Assembly: GCF_004799145.2 (NCBI RefSeq)
Contig: NW_021635203.1
Coordinates: 620,001-684,000, forward strand
Length of the DNA: 64,000 bases
Origin: Neltuma alba
Lineage: Eukaryota > Streptophyta > Magnoliopsida > Fabales > Fabaceae
Direction of reading: 5' to 3'
Under the pieces are notes generated by a model. It saw nothing but the letters and a program-made list of their open reading frames with translations. It ran no database searches and had not been told where the DNA came from. Each line of letters begins with the position of its first letter. Position 1 is the first letter of the stretch. Shown here in pieces: positions 47,516 to 61,000 of this stretch. A program made the translations under genes and the position numbers.

Positions 47516-50461
47516 TGTAACATCCTAACTTTTAGACCTAGAAGTACCAGAAATAGCCTGAACTAGATAGGCTACTAGACTCCTTTTGAGCAGAAGTCCT
47601 AAAAATGAGAAAGGAAGTCAAAGCAATTTCAAGAGACTAAACTGCAAAGTAAAAGTTTTCAAGGGCTCAATTATAATCAAGGCTAGAGGCTCCAGTAATG
47701 TCTTAAGGGCCCAGACAGAGAAAAGAGAGTAGAAACAGGCCAATAGTTAAGTTAGAAACCTCAAAGAGAGGATTGTATGAAGTTAAGTCCAAGCAGGGAC
47801 TAAACTGTAAATTCAGAAAGTTATGACTAACAGGGGTAAAAAATGAAAGAGTATACAAAGAATTCCAAGAAAATCCCAAAAAATAGAAAATAATATTCTA
47901 AGGCTCTTCTATGAAGAGAAAAGATGAAAATACCCCTGAGGTAGCTTAAATAGAATTTATGAGGTTGTGGGTGGTAAAAACTATACCGTTTGAGGTAATT
48001 ATTTGAAATAGCAAGAGACCTCAAAAATATATACAAAAATGAGATTAAATGGTTGAAAGGTTGTACTGATTTATAAAGTTAGTCCTGCAACCAAAAGGCC
48101 AGTGGAGTGGCTTTAATAAATAAAAAGCTGGTTATGCCGATAAAAGGGTATTTTAGTAAATGAATTTTTATGCAAGGCTTCAAGGAAGTGTTATGGCCTA
48201 AGAAAATTTATAGATTCTCTCTAGAATTAAAGGGAATTTATGAAGTAGATAGAAAAATTTTCTGAACTCTGGAAGACCATAAACAAAGTCAGAGAAATGT
48301 GGGCCAAGTAAATTCGGAGGAAACTTAAGGATTAAGTTTTGATCCAACGGGTAGGATGTAATCTCCCTTCTCCTCCACCACATTTGTGACACTTGGCATC
48401 GTCTAGAAAAATGAGGTAAGGATGATGTAAGAAGATGATGCAATGATGATGTAAAAGTTAACTTCAAGTTCCAAGATTGCCCTTACCCTTTCTATTAGCC
48501 ACCAAGGGTATTTTAATCCATTCAAACCAAATTTTTGGCTATAAATAGAGGCTCTCCCCCTTCATATTTTTAGCCAACATGAGTTTAAGAGGGGAAACTC
48601 TGTCAAAATTTAGAGAGAAAAACGTAGGGGTGAAGGCCAAGAAGAAGTAACAAGATTTAAGCTTCAAGATCAAGGTATGTGATGGTTGTAGCATCTGATT
48701 TGATGCCTATTTCGAATAATTTACTCTTTGTATCTGATTTTGAAATTTGGTATGATTAAAATACACTCTATAAGCTTTAAATTCATGGGTAGAACACTTT
48801 ATTTGGATATGTGTACAATTTATGGTGATTTTTCAAAGTTAGGGTTTGAAATCTGGAAACAGTGTTTAACCTTTGAAAGAATATCAAATTCCGTACAATT
48901 CTGTTACTGTTCAGTGTAGAATTGGTTTCTAAAAATATTTTTCCTTTAAAGAGAACTTAGGGAGATTTCAGTGAGAATTGGAATCACTCAGTTTTGATTT
49001 TCCTAGAATTAATTATGAATTTCCAAAGTTGAGCAAAAATTCTGGAATTTCTGTGTGAACAGTACCCGCAAAGCAAAATTTTCAGATTTGATCTTCTTGA
49101 ATCTAAGGCCATCTAAATTGGTCCTAATTGACAAGAAATGGATCTTGAGGATGGGAAATGATGAGATTTATGTTAGGAAAGCAAGAAAGAAACCCTAAAA
49201 TAAAGAGAAAGGATTGAGGATCAAGAGAGCTAGTCTTGAATATTATGTAATCTAGTGGTCCTGATATATTGTGTGACCAATGTGACTATGTTTAGGACCT
49301 TAGAACATCCAAGAGGATGTTTGGTGATGTTAATTGAATGCCCACATGGTTGGAGAGTCAAGGGAGTCAAAGGAAAAGTAAGAGGAAAGCTGAGGTGCAA
49401 GGTAGTGAACTTACCTATTGTCATTGCTTGATGTTGTATACTTGTGTGTTGCCGTGTACATGTTATTGAATCTTATTGTGATATGTTTTAGCTGCTGTAG
49501 TTGCTATTCATGATGAGTAGATTATGTCTCCATGGCCATGCATCAAGAAGTTAGCTTTGGGCATGCTAATATGTCACTACTTAACAAGAGAATAAACAAG
49601 TTGCGTGTAGTGCATTAGCATCCATCTAGCATGATTAATATGATATTGTTTGCTACTGACATTCCCCTGAATCTCACCCCCTCCCTAACCAACCATTTAG
49701 ATCAATTCATGATGGGCAATAATGGCATGAGAAGCAAGAAGAAGAAAGTGGAGAATTGTTCATGTTAATGAATGATATTATTATTCAATGTGTAATTCTC
49801 CTATTATGTAATTTATTTGTGAATGCCAATGATGCCATGTAATTAATTATAATATTTATGGCATGAATGAAAGTGTATGAGTATGAATGGGAAAGAGTAA
49901 GCCCATATTATGTATGTCAGAGAAATAAAAAGAATTAAAGTAAAGAGATGTTATGAGATAAAACGTAGGTCCTAGAGCAGTGAGTTTGTAGCTCCAGTTT
50001 GACCTATCAAATGAATGAGTTAAGTCACGAAATTTGACAGACTCATAGTACACATCCCAAGCTTTAAAATGAGTACTAGATCACCTCAATTGAATGTGTA
50101 CACAAGGAGATACGAATTTCTAAAGTTGAGGCACAGAATCTGGAAGTTCCAGATTTTACCAAATGAATAGTAATATTTATTGATTAAACTGTATGAATTG
50201 GGTAAAAATAAGTCTAATTGGATATTTTTTCATTAAAGAGCATCAAAATAGCTTTTCTTATAATTTTAGAACACCTCAATAAGATTTTTATGGAATTAGT
50301 TATGAATTTTTGAAGTATGGCTTGTAATATGGAAGTTAAACAGTGAATAGTAACCCGAGTAATTATGTTGAAATTTTAAATCCACGGGCTTGTGTCGTGA
50401 TTTGCTTGAACCATAACTCTTACGAATGCATACTCTAAGGGGTTAAAGGTAGGGTGTTTCA
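47516..50461 (+). mobile_element. 3' LTR of element A
   Basis: Uninterrupted 2946-bp LTR from TGTAACATCCTAACTTTTAG to GGTAGGGTGTTTCA. It carries the TATA box at 48540, AAG|GTATG at 48675, and the empty site of the nested LTR. The 63-codon frame at 48728 is shared with the 5' LTR at 40210 only because the DNA is duplicated. Confidence 0.93.
48540..48547 (+). promoter_or_regulatory. TATA box of the A 3' LTR
   Basis: TATAAATA within GGCTATAAATAGAGGCTCTC, same context as the 5' LTR copy. Confidence 0.6.
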
Positions 50462-50466
50462 CCTTT

Positions 50467-50967
50467 GATTGCTATGGTACAATCATTCAAAGATTGACAT
50501 CTAAGAGGGATGAGTTTGACCTTAAATGAGCCAATATTAGAGTCCAAGTGATTTTGGACAAATAGAGGAGTTTGATCATGAAACTTGATAGATCAATAGA
50601 TCTCACTTGTACAAAAAATTATGCCTATCTAAAGTTAGGCATAAATTTTGAAAATTAAAAAATTGACCATATGAACAGTGCACATTGATATAAAAACTGG
50701 GCATACAGGAGATGCATTCACAACCTGGAATTATTTTCCCCTTAAAAATCTCTCTGAAAGCTTCAAATAGAACTTAGAATCACCTCATTTTGATTTTTCT
50801 AGAATTAGTTATGATTTTTCAAAATTGGGCTAATTTTTAGGGTTATGATTAATAGTAACCTGAGAAGGATTATTTTTAAATTTAAAATTTTCCATCTTAG
50901 AGATTTAATGAGTGGTTCCAATTACTTCTATTTGATGTGAAAAAAGGTTATAAGTTAAGGTTTTATA
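50467..50967 (+). mobile_element. B LTR, 3' portion
   Basis: It matches the B LTR at 4299-4760 base for base with scattered changes (GACATCTAAGAGGGATGAG, GAGGAGTTTGATCATGAAAC) and continues past where that copy is broken, to AAGGTTTTATA, a decayed AAGGTGTGACA. No primer-binding site follows, so this was a solo LTR. Confidence 0.8.
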
Positions 50968-52322
50968 ATATTGAATATTTTGCTTAATTAAATATAATGA
51001 CTATGCAAATTAATTAAAAGATCAATGATCTTAGAAGTTCCCAACATGCCCCTCATTAATCTATGTGACACCTTGGTTGACTTGTTGAGGAAACAGCCTT
51101 GTGAAATCGCCGATCTACTCTTCCTTAATTTGAGCCACATTTTTTTAGTTATAAGGCTATGAAAGACTTGCAATTTGAGCTTAAATGATGGTTTAAGGGC
51201 CCAATTGAAGAGCATATGTGATAGGTTGATATAAATAGGCGCTAACCATGTTGTGAGTTCACCCAATTGTAGTCTTAAAACCCCCAAACCTCATGGATCT
51301 CCTACACCTCGTTTTAACATTTTTTAAGTTTGTCACCAATCCCGACAGCATTATTTAGGCTTTATGTTAATGTCTTCAGTCTTAGCCTATTAAGGAGAAA
51401 TTATAAAAATAAGAGAAATAAATCCTTTTTATTATTTGTTTCAGTTAATTGCATTTATTTTATTTTCTTTATTTACTGCAATTTTACCCAATTATCAGCA
51501 CAAAGACTCCTAAAATAGATATAAAATTATATAATAAAATAGGATTCATCAAATTCCCCCACACTTAGACCTTTACATTCTTAGCCAAAGTAGTAGACCA
51601 TAAAATTATCTCAAATTATAAGTATCGGCAATTAATAAAAGGAATCAATCATATTTGAGCATAAAAGCAATGAGCCAATAATGCTAAGAGATCAAGATAT
51701 AAACATAGTTAAGACAAAGGAATATAACAAAAGAGAATCTCTTAGGAATGTAATTGTTTCACTCATCTCACTTTACGGGGTTCTTTCTCTCAAACCATCT
51801 TAGGTTAGGCCTTACCATAAGCTTGTAATAAAAATTATTACAACCACCACATACACATGCACTCAATAATCAAGAGGTCTTTTCTGCTTGTGATCTTGGA
51901 AACAAGCCACGTGGAATGAGTAATGGGAGTGGTAAGTATTAAACATGTAAAGAGAATGAGTAGCATCCAAAATTCATCATATATATGCAAGCTGTACTGT
52001 TGCCAGACATAAGAAATTAGTGACGATGCCTTTCTTCTTTCTTCTTTTTCTTCTTTTTAATTTCTTTCCATTTTCTTGATTTTTCCTCTTTTTTTTTTGG
52101 TGTCATGTTTTTTCTTTTCTTTTCTTGCTTCTTTCTTTTCTTTGTTTTCTTTTCTTTTAATTTGGCATCCCACAACATGGAAAAGTGACAATAGCAACAA
52201 ATTTACAAGATGTAATTGTGATTAAGGACAAATAAGAATGCTTATAAAAATAAGATTTACATGAATAAAAACTTACCACAAAGTGATGAAATTTAAGAAA
52301 AGTGAACGGCTCAAAGGGGTAG
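50968..52322. other. Possible Athila-type LTR/untranslated remnant
   Basis: No gene is visible. The phrase ATCAAATTCCCCCACACTTA near 51547 is familiar from Athila-like LTR regions, and a long pyrimidine-rich tract (52020-52165) follows. Frames at 50988-51287 (minus, 99 codons) and 51330-51518 show no domain. It lies between two B LTR ends that face each other. Identity is tentative. Confidence 0.35.
52020..52165 (+). repeat. Pyrimidine-rich low-complexity tract
   Basis: Repeated TTCTTCTTT / TTTTCTTTTC with almost no purines over about 145 bp. Confidence 0.8.
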
Positions 52323-52942
52323 TGTCACACCTTATTTTTAGACCCTATTTTTTACATCAAACAGAAGCAATTGAAATCACTTATCAAGTCTTTAGATTGA
52401 CAAAATTTGAGTTGCAAATTTTCTCTTCTTGGGTTACCATTCCTTGGAATCCTAAAATATGTCAAATTTTAAAAAATCATATCTAATTCTAAAAAAATCA
52501 AAATGAGTGGTTCTAGATTCTATTTGAAACTCTTTGGATTCCCTTCTAATGAAAAATAATCATTAGATGATTACTCTTAAAATTCGAGTCCAATTTTAAT
52601 CCAAATAGTTACTATTTATTTGGTCATTTTTTAAGTTTTTAGTATTTTTATCTAACTTTAGATAGGCATAACTTTCTATGTAGATATCCAAATCAGACAA
52701 AATACTACTCACTTTAAAGCTAAAAATGAGTTATAATTAGATGCCAAATCTCATGGGCCAAACTCAACCATTTAGCCAGATTTTTGTGTAGTCCAAATTT
52801 GGCCATTTTAAGGTTATTTCTATTACCTAACTACTTTAATTTTGCATGTTAACGTCGTAGTTCCTCATACTAAACATTTATTCATGCAAATAGGCATGAT
52901 GGCATGTCTTAACATACATATACATCAAAATATCACACAAGG
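52323..52942 (-). mobile_element. B LTR, 3' portion, inverted
   Basis: Plus-strand TGTCACACCTTATTTTTAG is the complement of the B LTR end. It parallels 20126-20390 and 58071-58321 (CAAACAGAAGCAATTGAAATC versus CAAATGGAAGCAATTAGAAC). It stops at 52942 where LTR E begins; the rest of this copy is not adjacent. Confidence 0.75.
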
Positions 52943-55735
52943 TGTAACATCTTGAAAATAAGAGAATTAAATAGATCAAGGGGCAGTTCAGGTAGAAGGA
53001 AACATAGTTAGTACAAGTTTGAATTTTTAAAATCCGGATAGTGGTTAGATTGATATTTTAAATAAGGATTAAAGAAAGATTTAATTGAGAAGTCAAGTTA
53101 GAAATTCTCAAAAATTCCTAGAAAATCATGAAAAATAGAAATAAGGTCAGGAATAGTATTTGAGGCCCCAAAGAAATTATTGGAAGGAAAATAAATAAAT
53201 ATAGAATTTTGTATATTTACAGAAATTTTTTGTTACACTGAATAATAGTAACCAAAATTAATTATTGAAAATATTGAGAGGCCTCAATAATTCTAGAAAA
53301 AAATGTGAGAAAATATCTTGGAAGATTATAATAATTTATAAAATTATCCCATACTTCTTTTGATGAGGAGGTTAGCTTTAATAATATTTAAAATAGAATT
53401 ATCAATGATATAGAGCTGATTTGGATTTTGAGAATTCCTGATGGAATTAAATTCTAAGAAAAATCATGAGACTTCCTTACACTAAGAGAAGGCTAACAAT
53501 GTACTGAGATAAATTTGCTACGGTGAAATTGATAGGATACAGAAAAAATTTCATCCAACATTAAACCAGTACTCAGTGTAATGTAAGGATAACTAGGGAA
53601 GTGAAAAATTTGGCAAAAACTCCAGTCCACTAGGCCCAAAAATCATGCCTAAGAGAGTCCAGAAAAGCAAAAGAAAAATATTTAATTGAAAGTAAAAAGA
53701 AAATAGAGTTTCTAGAAGGTAATAAAGAAAAGTAATCTTCGATTAAGGAAAGTTAACCAAGGTTAAGGTGTGATAATCTCAGCATGACATGAGCAAAGTG
53801 ACATCATATGGACAAGTGGCAAGATGACAAGCTTCCAAACTTAAGATGTATCTATGTGTAATGTGATAAAAATGAATGGCTAAGATCTTTCCACCTACTC
53901 CTTGTAATTTCTTCCAAATTCAAGAGCTAAGAGCTAAAGCAAAGCTCTATAAATACCCCCTCCTACCCATGCATTTTGGCCAAGAAGAGAAAGTGAGGGG
54001 AGACTTTGTTGCTCTTGAGTTTAGAGAGAGAAAGTCCACCTAAGTTCAAGGAATTACTAAGGTAAGCTCCTAAGCCTTTCATGATTTATTGTGGATTGTT
54101 TTTATGTCGTTTTATGTTGGTTTAGATGGCCATTTTCTAAAGAGAAATGATGCCAAAATTGGAAGAATTTAGCCAAGGGTTTGAAACATTGATTAAACAC
54201 CTAAAAAGGATAGGAGATTATTGGTTATGATTGAATTTTGGAAAGAAAATCCAACCCCTATATTTAAGAATCAACTCATCCAAGAGGAGAAAATGAGGTT
54301 AGGATTGGATTCAATTCAATTTGATGCTTCCAAAGTGTTTAAATGATGGCATGGTGTAGGGAAACACCAAGAAAGGAAGCTTGGAAGCATTAAAATTGAA
54401 AGTGAAAATTTTGGAAAAAAAATTCCCCTATGTTTCGGCCAAAGTAAGATTTATAAGGACGAATTGGATTTTCATAAATCTAAGTGAATATTTAAATTTT
54501 ACATGAAAAATTATGTAGCCATGGCCCAAGGGATTTAAATAATCAAAGTTGTAAGTAATAGCCCAAAAAGCAAAGAAAAGGAATTAAGGGTTATTTTTAT
54601 AATGCTTTAGATGAAATAATAATTTGTGATACCCTATTATGCTATCAATACGCCTAGCATCAAAAGAGAAGAAGTTTTTCTTAAGGGGAAAAGCTTGAAG
54701 AAAAGGAAAGCCTTGAAAGAGGTAGCTAGCATTTACTTTCTAAATGTTACATTGCATTGTATTTATTCATATATATAATGCTATGTTGCTATGTCATGAG
54801 GTGGATGAGATTATGATGCTATGTGATGTATAACTCCATACATGTAATGCCTTGGCTTATGCAATGTTGAGTGTTATGAATAAGAAGTATGTTATTTCTT
54901 TTCCATGGCATATGCATTAAGTGAAAGTATGTGTAGCAAAATTCATGTGGCATAAAATGCTTTGCTTGTGTGATATTGTGAACGTGATGCTATGCTACTA
55001 AGATTCCTATGAACCTTACCCCATGTTCAACAAAAACCTAGGGCCTTTATCATCACAAGGAAAGGGCAAGGAGGTGGCTATTGCATGAGGAAATAATGAA
55101 TGAATTATGGCTTAATACCTTTCTTGCCTTTTTGTGGATAAATGTAAATAAATATTTTATGGATGACTTTATATGACAACTTTGTGCAATCACATGCTAA
55201 AGTATGCTATTAAAACCAATTATGTGGTTGATAAATTCGTATGCCAAGTTAGAGATTAATTATTGAAAGGAAAGTCAGTTAGCTGTTAAAAGTCAACCTT
55301 TTGGGATGAAACTTTGACTGATGTGGATTTATGTAAATGAGTGATATAAATCATGAAACTTTTCATATCAAAAGATCTTATTTTTCTCTTTAAAATGAGT
55401 GGTAATATGCTTCAAACGGATAATCCTGCAAGAAGTTATGCCCATCCAAAATTAGGCAAAAATACTGAAAAATTAGAAAATGATCAAATGAACAATACTT
55501 TTTGAAAATAAAACTGAGCTTGAATTGAAGACAATTCATTTAGAGCTTATTTTTTCTCAAAATATATTCCAAAGAGCTTCCAATAGAATTTGGAATCACT
55601 TAATTTTTATTTTTCTAAAATTAGTTATGAATTTTTGAAGTTTGGCCAAATTATGGATTGCTGTGAATAATAACCTGAGAACAAAATTTTTCAAAGTCAA
55701 AATTTTCAACATTTTTGCCATCAGATATGATTCCA
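52943..55735 (+). mobile_element. LTR, family E, 3' end missing
   Basis: It starts TGTAACATCTTGAAAATAAG and has the usual LTR layout: TATA box at 53948 followed by CCCCCTCC, GA-rich leader, AAG|GTAAG at 54062. The tail (TCTAAAATTAGTTATGAATTTTT and GTGAATAATAACCTGAG) matches LTR end regions of relatives, but the terminal bases are missing; around 55735 it joins an inverted D LTR. No genes. Confidence 0.7.
53948..53955 (+). promoter_or_regulatory. TATA box of LTR E
   Basis: TATAAATA followed by CCCCCTCCTACCC. Confidence 0.6.
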
Positions 55736-57842
55736 TGTACCTCCCACTCAATTTTTCATGAAAAATCCAAATATGAGATTGGATTTATCAAAATCCAACT
55801 CCTTCCCTCATTTCTTAAGTTGGCCAAATCATAGGTCTTAGGATCTAAAATTTCCATCTTTAATTTCAATGCTTCCAAACTTGTTTTCTCAACAAAACCC
55901 TACACAATTTTTCATTCTAAACCCATTGGAAGCATTAAAATCATCAAAATCCAATCCTAACACCAAGAACTAGCCTTTACCGAACAGTCCCCTTAAGTTA
56001 CAAAATCATGAAATTCAACCAATTTTAATATAGAACTACTTGATTCTTATTCCTTTCAAGCCTTTAAACATTATCCTAACATCAATTTCATCTTCTCTTA
56101 AACTTAGAAATTTTGTGCAGCATACCCCCTAGGGTCTTAAGCTGCCAAAATCCAACAAAACCTATAACCAAGCTTGACAACAACAAGGGTAATGAAAATT
56201 ACATCAAAAACTATGAGCATGCCTTGTTTTGGAGCTTGATCTTACATGGGACTTAGAGCTCCTCCTCTTCTCCATGGCCTTCCTCTCTCTTTCCTTCAAG
56301 TTGGCCAAAACTTGGCCTAAAGGGAGGGGGCATTTATAATAATCTTGCTTAAATCCTAGCCCTTGATCTTATGTATGTGTGGCTTGATCTTGGCCATTCA
56401 TTTAATCTCTTTGCCATGTGTCCCTTATTCTCTTATCTTCTATCTTGATCAAGCCATGTGTCTAGACTTCTAGATTGCTTGCTCCTTATGACATCACACC
56501 CTTTACATTATGCCTTGCCATGTGTTTCTTAATTAAGACATCAAGCTCATCATTTCACCACATGTTGTGATCAACTTGCCAAATGTCTTCTTGTAACATT
56601 TTTGTCAATGAGAAGCCTTACATGTGGCATGAAAGAGGGGAAGAAAAGAGAAATGGAAAGCTTCTCCAATAAGGTTTCGAGCTACAAGTCTCATTTGCCT
56701 CTTACCTGTCCCTTTTATTTTCCCACATGCTTTCTTGGAATTTCTAACCAATGAATTGGCCCACATATGGCTCCATCTTAGAGTAGCATAGAAAAAAAAT
56801 AGTTTACTTTACTGATAGGCTACTTAGCCTCACTGGGTCATACAGTAGAGATTTTGCTATGTCAAGTAGATAGAAGACTATCTAAAACGTACCTGTATTA
56901 CATTTTGATTTTTCTACTATCTATAAATATCTTCCGGTGACTCATTAGATAACTCAGTGGTGTCATAAGTGCACCTTGACGACTCAACACATTGACTCAG
57001 TACCCTCATTAATTCGATCTTATCTCTTTGTCTCCTATTTAGGGGATAAAATTATTTAAAATTTGACTGGAGTATTTTATTCAATCTAGAGTTCCTAAAA
57101 TTTATCTGTCCACATCATAAACTTTCTTTAATTTTAGAGAAAATCTATGAATTATCTCATACCATAACTCAACCAGTAGGTATTTCCTTTTGAATTTCAT
57201 GTTAAATGCCCTAAAACAACATAACTGGCTTTTAAATATTCTTAAAGCCATTTTGCTAGCCTTCTAGGGACGAGAATAATTTTATAATTTTTTATAGCCT
57301 CTTAACTTATGAATCCTTGTTTTTACTTACTTTTCTAAGATTTTCTCATAGGTCAAATAATTAAATTTGACTATACACCTAAAAATGAGTCATAATATTA
57401 GAAATTCATTTAAAGTCAAATCAAGGGCATTTTCATAATTTTTCTTCATATATAGGCATTAACATGCCATTTTCCATTTTTTTGATTTTTTTCTAGAATT
57501 TTTTAGCATAATTTTCATTTTTGTCCTATCCGGCCCGAAACTTTATAAATTACGATTTTGTCCCCGGTTCAACTTAACCTCATAATTCACCTCATAGAGG
57601 CCTCTATCATAACCTTTGGCCTATATTCATCTCTTTTTCTCATTCCTATGTCTCGAGACTTTATTAGAGTCTTTAACTTTATTTATATTTTAGTTCCTAA
57701 AACTTTCTCAATTTATAGTTTAGTCCCTAAAAGCCCTTCAACCTTCCTCTTACATTTTTGGAACTTCAATTCATAGGGACTCAGTAGCTTGCCCATTGTA
57801 GGCTATTCCTTGCATTCCTAGGTCCAAAATTTGGGATGTTAT
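55736..57842 (-). mobile_element. LTR, family D, inverted and truncated
   Basis: Its start lies at the right (plus-strand GGGATGTTATA, complement TATAACATCCC, a decayed TGTAACATCCC). The block 56800-57020 is the complement of 11860-12080 in the plus D LTR. It extends left to about 55736, corresponding to position 13120 of the plus copy, so the last 1.2 kb of the LTR are lost. No genes. Confidence 0.75.
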
Positions 57843-58070
57843 AAGGAATTTCATTATTTTCATCACCATTGGTACTTATAGGAATCTCATTACCCTCCCT
57901 ACCAGCCATTATATAAATATAAATTTTGGTACAACTATTAACAAAAAATTTTCCTGTAGCAATCTTAGATTTACTAGACTTTTTGCTGGGTGTAGTGTGC
58001 TCTCCAAGTTTTTAGAGAATCTTTTTCTTTCAAAAAAGGCATTCAGGATCAGAATTAAAAGGGGCTAGAT
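57843..58070 (-). pseudogene. Possible N-terminal piece of an Athila-type gag
   Basis: On the minus strand the piece reads NLAPFNSDPE, then MAGREGNEIPIS after a stop-containing linker. The opening resembles the LAPFDPEIER-type start that I associate with Athila gag. It is cut at 57842 by the D LTR and bordered on the right by a B LTR. Same strand and element type as the gag at 1-1664, of which it could be the missing start. Confidence 0.35.
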
Positions 58071-61000
58071 TGTAACACCTTAATTTGTCACCCCATTTTA
58101 TGTCAAATGGAAGCAATTAGAACTATTTAATAAGTCCTTAATTTGGAAAATTTTGAATTTTTAAATTTCTTTTCTCAAGTTACTATTTATTATAACCCTA
58201 AAATTTGCTCAAATTTGAAAAATCATAACTAATTCTAGAAAAATAGAAATGTCATGGTTCCTAGTTCTACTTGAAGCTTTTAACAAGATCTCTAAGGAAA
58301 AAATACTTCCAGATTGTAAGATGAAACATTTTGACTTTCACTCTCATAGTACACATTCGAAAGTAAAAGGAATATGCAGAATCGTTACTTAAGCCCGAAA
58401 ATTTTAGAACTTTTCATTAAGGTCCTCAGGTACTATTCATGGAGAAATTTTAGATTACAGGTCCAAGCTCAAAAATTCATAACTAATTCTATAAAAATCA
58501 TATGGGTTGCTCCAAATTTCCAATCAAAGCTCTTTTAACGCTCTACTAAGGAAAAATATGAAACTGTATTTATCCTTGACCAATTCATACAATTTATTCA
58601 TTGAACTTTACTATTCATTTGGTTAATTCCAGAACTTCCAGATTCTCTACATCAAATTCTAAAATTCATATCTCCTAATTTACACATTCAATTAAGGCAA
58701 ACTGCCTATGATTTTAAAGTTTGAGATGTGTACTATATGATTACCAAATTTTGTGATCAGATTCAATCTTTTGCTAGGTCAATCTAGAGTTGGAAACTCA
58801 CTGTTCGAGGACCTACGTTTTATCTTTTATTAGCTTCTCACTTTTAATTCTTCGTTAATCCAAGCATGCATAAACTAGCCTTATGATTTCCCATTTATTC
58901 TTATACTTTAAATTACATACCATTGCCATCATACATCATCACATTTCATGATAGGCATGTCTAAAAAATAACATCACTAGCGAATTCAAGCATCACCTTG
59001 TAACACATAAAAATTCTCTACTTTCTTGGCTTCTATCTTCTTGCCCTTCTTCACGCATGCTTTCTCCTCATCATTAGACCTACTATGATTGGTTAAGGGA
59101 GGGATAAGATTTAGAGAAATCTCAGTAACAAATAATACCATCACTATATGCAAGATGAATGTAAGTGTACGATATGCTTCCTTGATTGTCTTTATGCCAA
59201 TTTAGTGATCTAACCTTATGCTTAATGTCTCCTACTACATGCATGGCCATGAATTCACCAAGAGATAGAACATACATCATTCATACATAGCTCATATCAT
59301 CACAATTAGCATCATACAAATTAATACAACAAGCATAAACATCGAGCACATAAGATAGGTAAGTTCACGACCTTACACCATAAGCTTTCCTCTTGCTTTT
59401 CCTTTGACTCCCTTGACTTCCTAACCATGAGGGCTTTCAGTCAACATCATCAAAACATCCTCTTAGATGTTCTAAGGTCCTAAACATAGCCACAAGGTTC
59501 ACATAAAGAAATCACACAAAGATCAAGACTTGCTCTCTTGAACTTCAACTTGGTGGCATCACTTCCTTGCCTTTTGCCACACCCCTTGCTTGCCCTATTA
59601 GTGTTATTTGAACGTAGAGAGGAAAAAGATTTCATAGAAATCTCAATAACAAAGAAATTATAATAATAATGTTAAACATGCAAGATATATTACAATCAAT
59701 TTCATAAAACATTCTTTACCTCTTTGCCATATAAAACCATATCAATCATTCCAAATCAATAACTCAATACATTATGCCAAGGCATACCATACAAACAAAT
59801 CAATCACATTATCACCAAACAATTTCAAATACCATGTGGCATATATTCAAAGATAATATCATATAATAACCAAGCAAGTTAACATTAAAAATTTTAAATT
59901 CAATGCTGCCTCTTTCTAATCCAAGAATTTCGGCCTTCTTGATTCCTTGTTGTTCTTCCTTGTTCTCTTGCCCAATGCTTATCAATTCATGGATAAATAC
60001 ATGCCAAATTGTCAACCATAACACATGAAACACTATTAGGTATCAATATAACACTATAACCCTCTTTTCTTTGACTTTTTTATTTTAATTTCCACCTTTG
60101 TTTTGACCAATCTCTTGGGCCTACACATGAAACACCATTCCTACACAATTTTTTATGTAGAATTCAAATATCAAATCAGATTTAACAAAATCAAACTCTT
60201 TCCCCTTCAACTTGGTTTGGCCGAATAGGTGTAATTTAGGGTTAGAATTTTTATTTTTGATTCTAATGCTTTCAAACACTTTCTCTTGACATATTTCCAC
60301 ACAAAAACACATTTTAAACTCATTGGAATCATTAAGTTAAACTAAAACAACTTCTAATCCCATGAACTAAGCTTGGCCGAGATGTTATAGAAGTTAGGGA
60401 ACTTGGAGTTTCTTCCAAAAATCAATCCAAACATCAACCAAGCAAAGCTTTAAATCATTGTTTCTATCCTTTCTTAACCATCCCTCACTAATTCAAAAAT
60501 TTGATAGCATAATATCTTAGGATTTTTGTCACTAAACTCCTCTTGAAACAAGCTAGAAAGATAGCCAAACTAAAACTTAAACATACCTTGATTGATCCTT
60601 GATTCTTGCTTAAAATTTCTGGGCTATAATCTACGTGAAAATGGCTCTCCATGGTCATATTTTTTGCAGCAAAATCTCCCCCCTTTTAGTGCTCAATGTA
60701 ACTGAAATTTAAGGGGGTAATTATAGACCTCAAAGTGGCCTCCTCTTCCCTCCAAGTGTCCCTTAAAAATCTGGAGATAAATGGCCATGTGGACACCTTA
60801 AGGAGCTGCAGAAATTTAATGGTGTGCAAATATCTCTTAAGAGATAATGTTTAGGATAAAATTATGTGATATTTTGCACTATTTTATTCCATAACCATAT
60901 GCACTACTTGGGCCACAAAATTACTATTTATTCCTGGCCAGAATAAAGTCTAATGGGCTGGAGAAAGAAGGAAGAGGTATCATCTTCCATTTCTAAATAT

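Larger units (their letters stand above)
39007..50461 (+). mobile_element. Complete non-coding Ty3/gypsy-type LTR element A
   Basis: 5' LTR 39007-44896 (about 2.94 kb once its nested insert is removed), primer-binding site 44900, interior to 47515, 3' LTR 47516-50461 (2946 bp). The flanking CCTTT duplication is perfect. The interior of about 2.6 kb has no gag, protease, RT or integrase motif, so the element depended on proteins from a relative. The closest candidate in the window is A' (15013-24309), which shares LTR and leader but also has pol. Large LTRs with a non-coding interior make it a LARD-like derivative. The first 68 LTR bases differ at five positions between the two LTRs, all transitions. 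Confidence 0.9.

Noticed and set aside
50988..51287. 99-codon minus-strand frame near 51000-51290
   Set aside because: No recognisable domain; the region resembles LTR/untranslated DNA.
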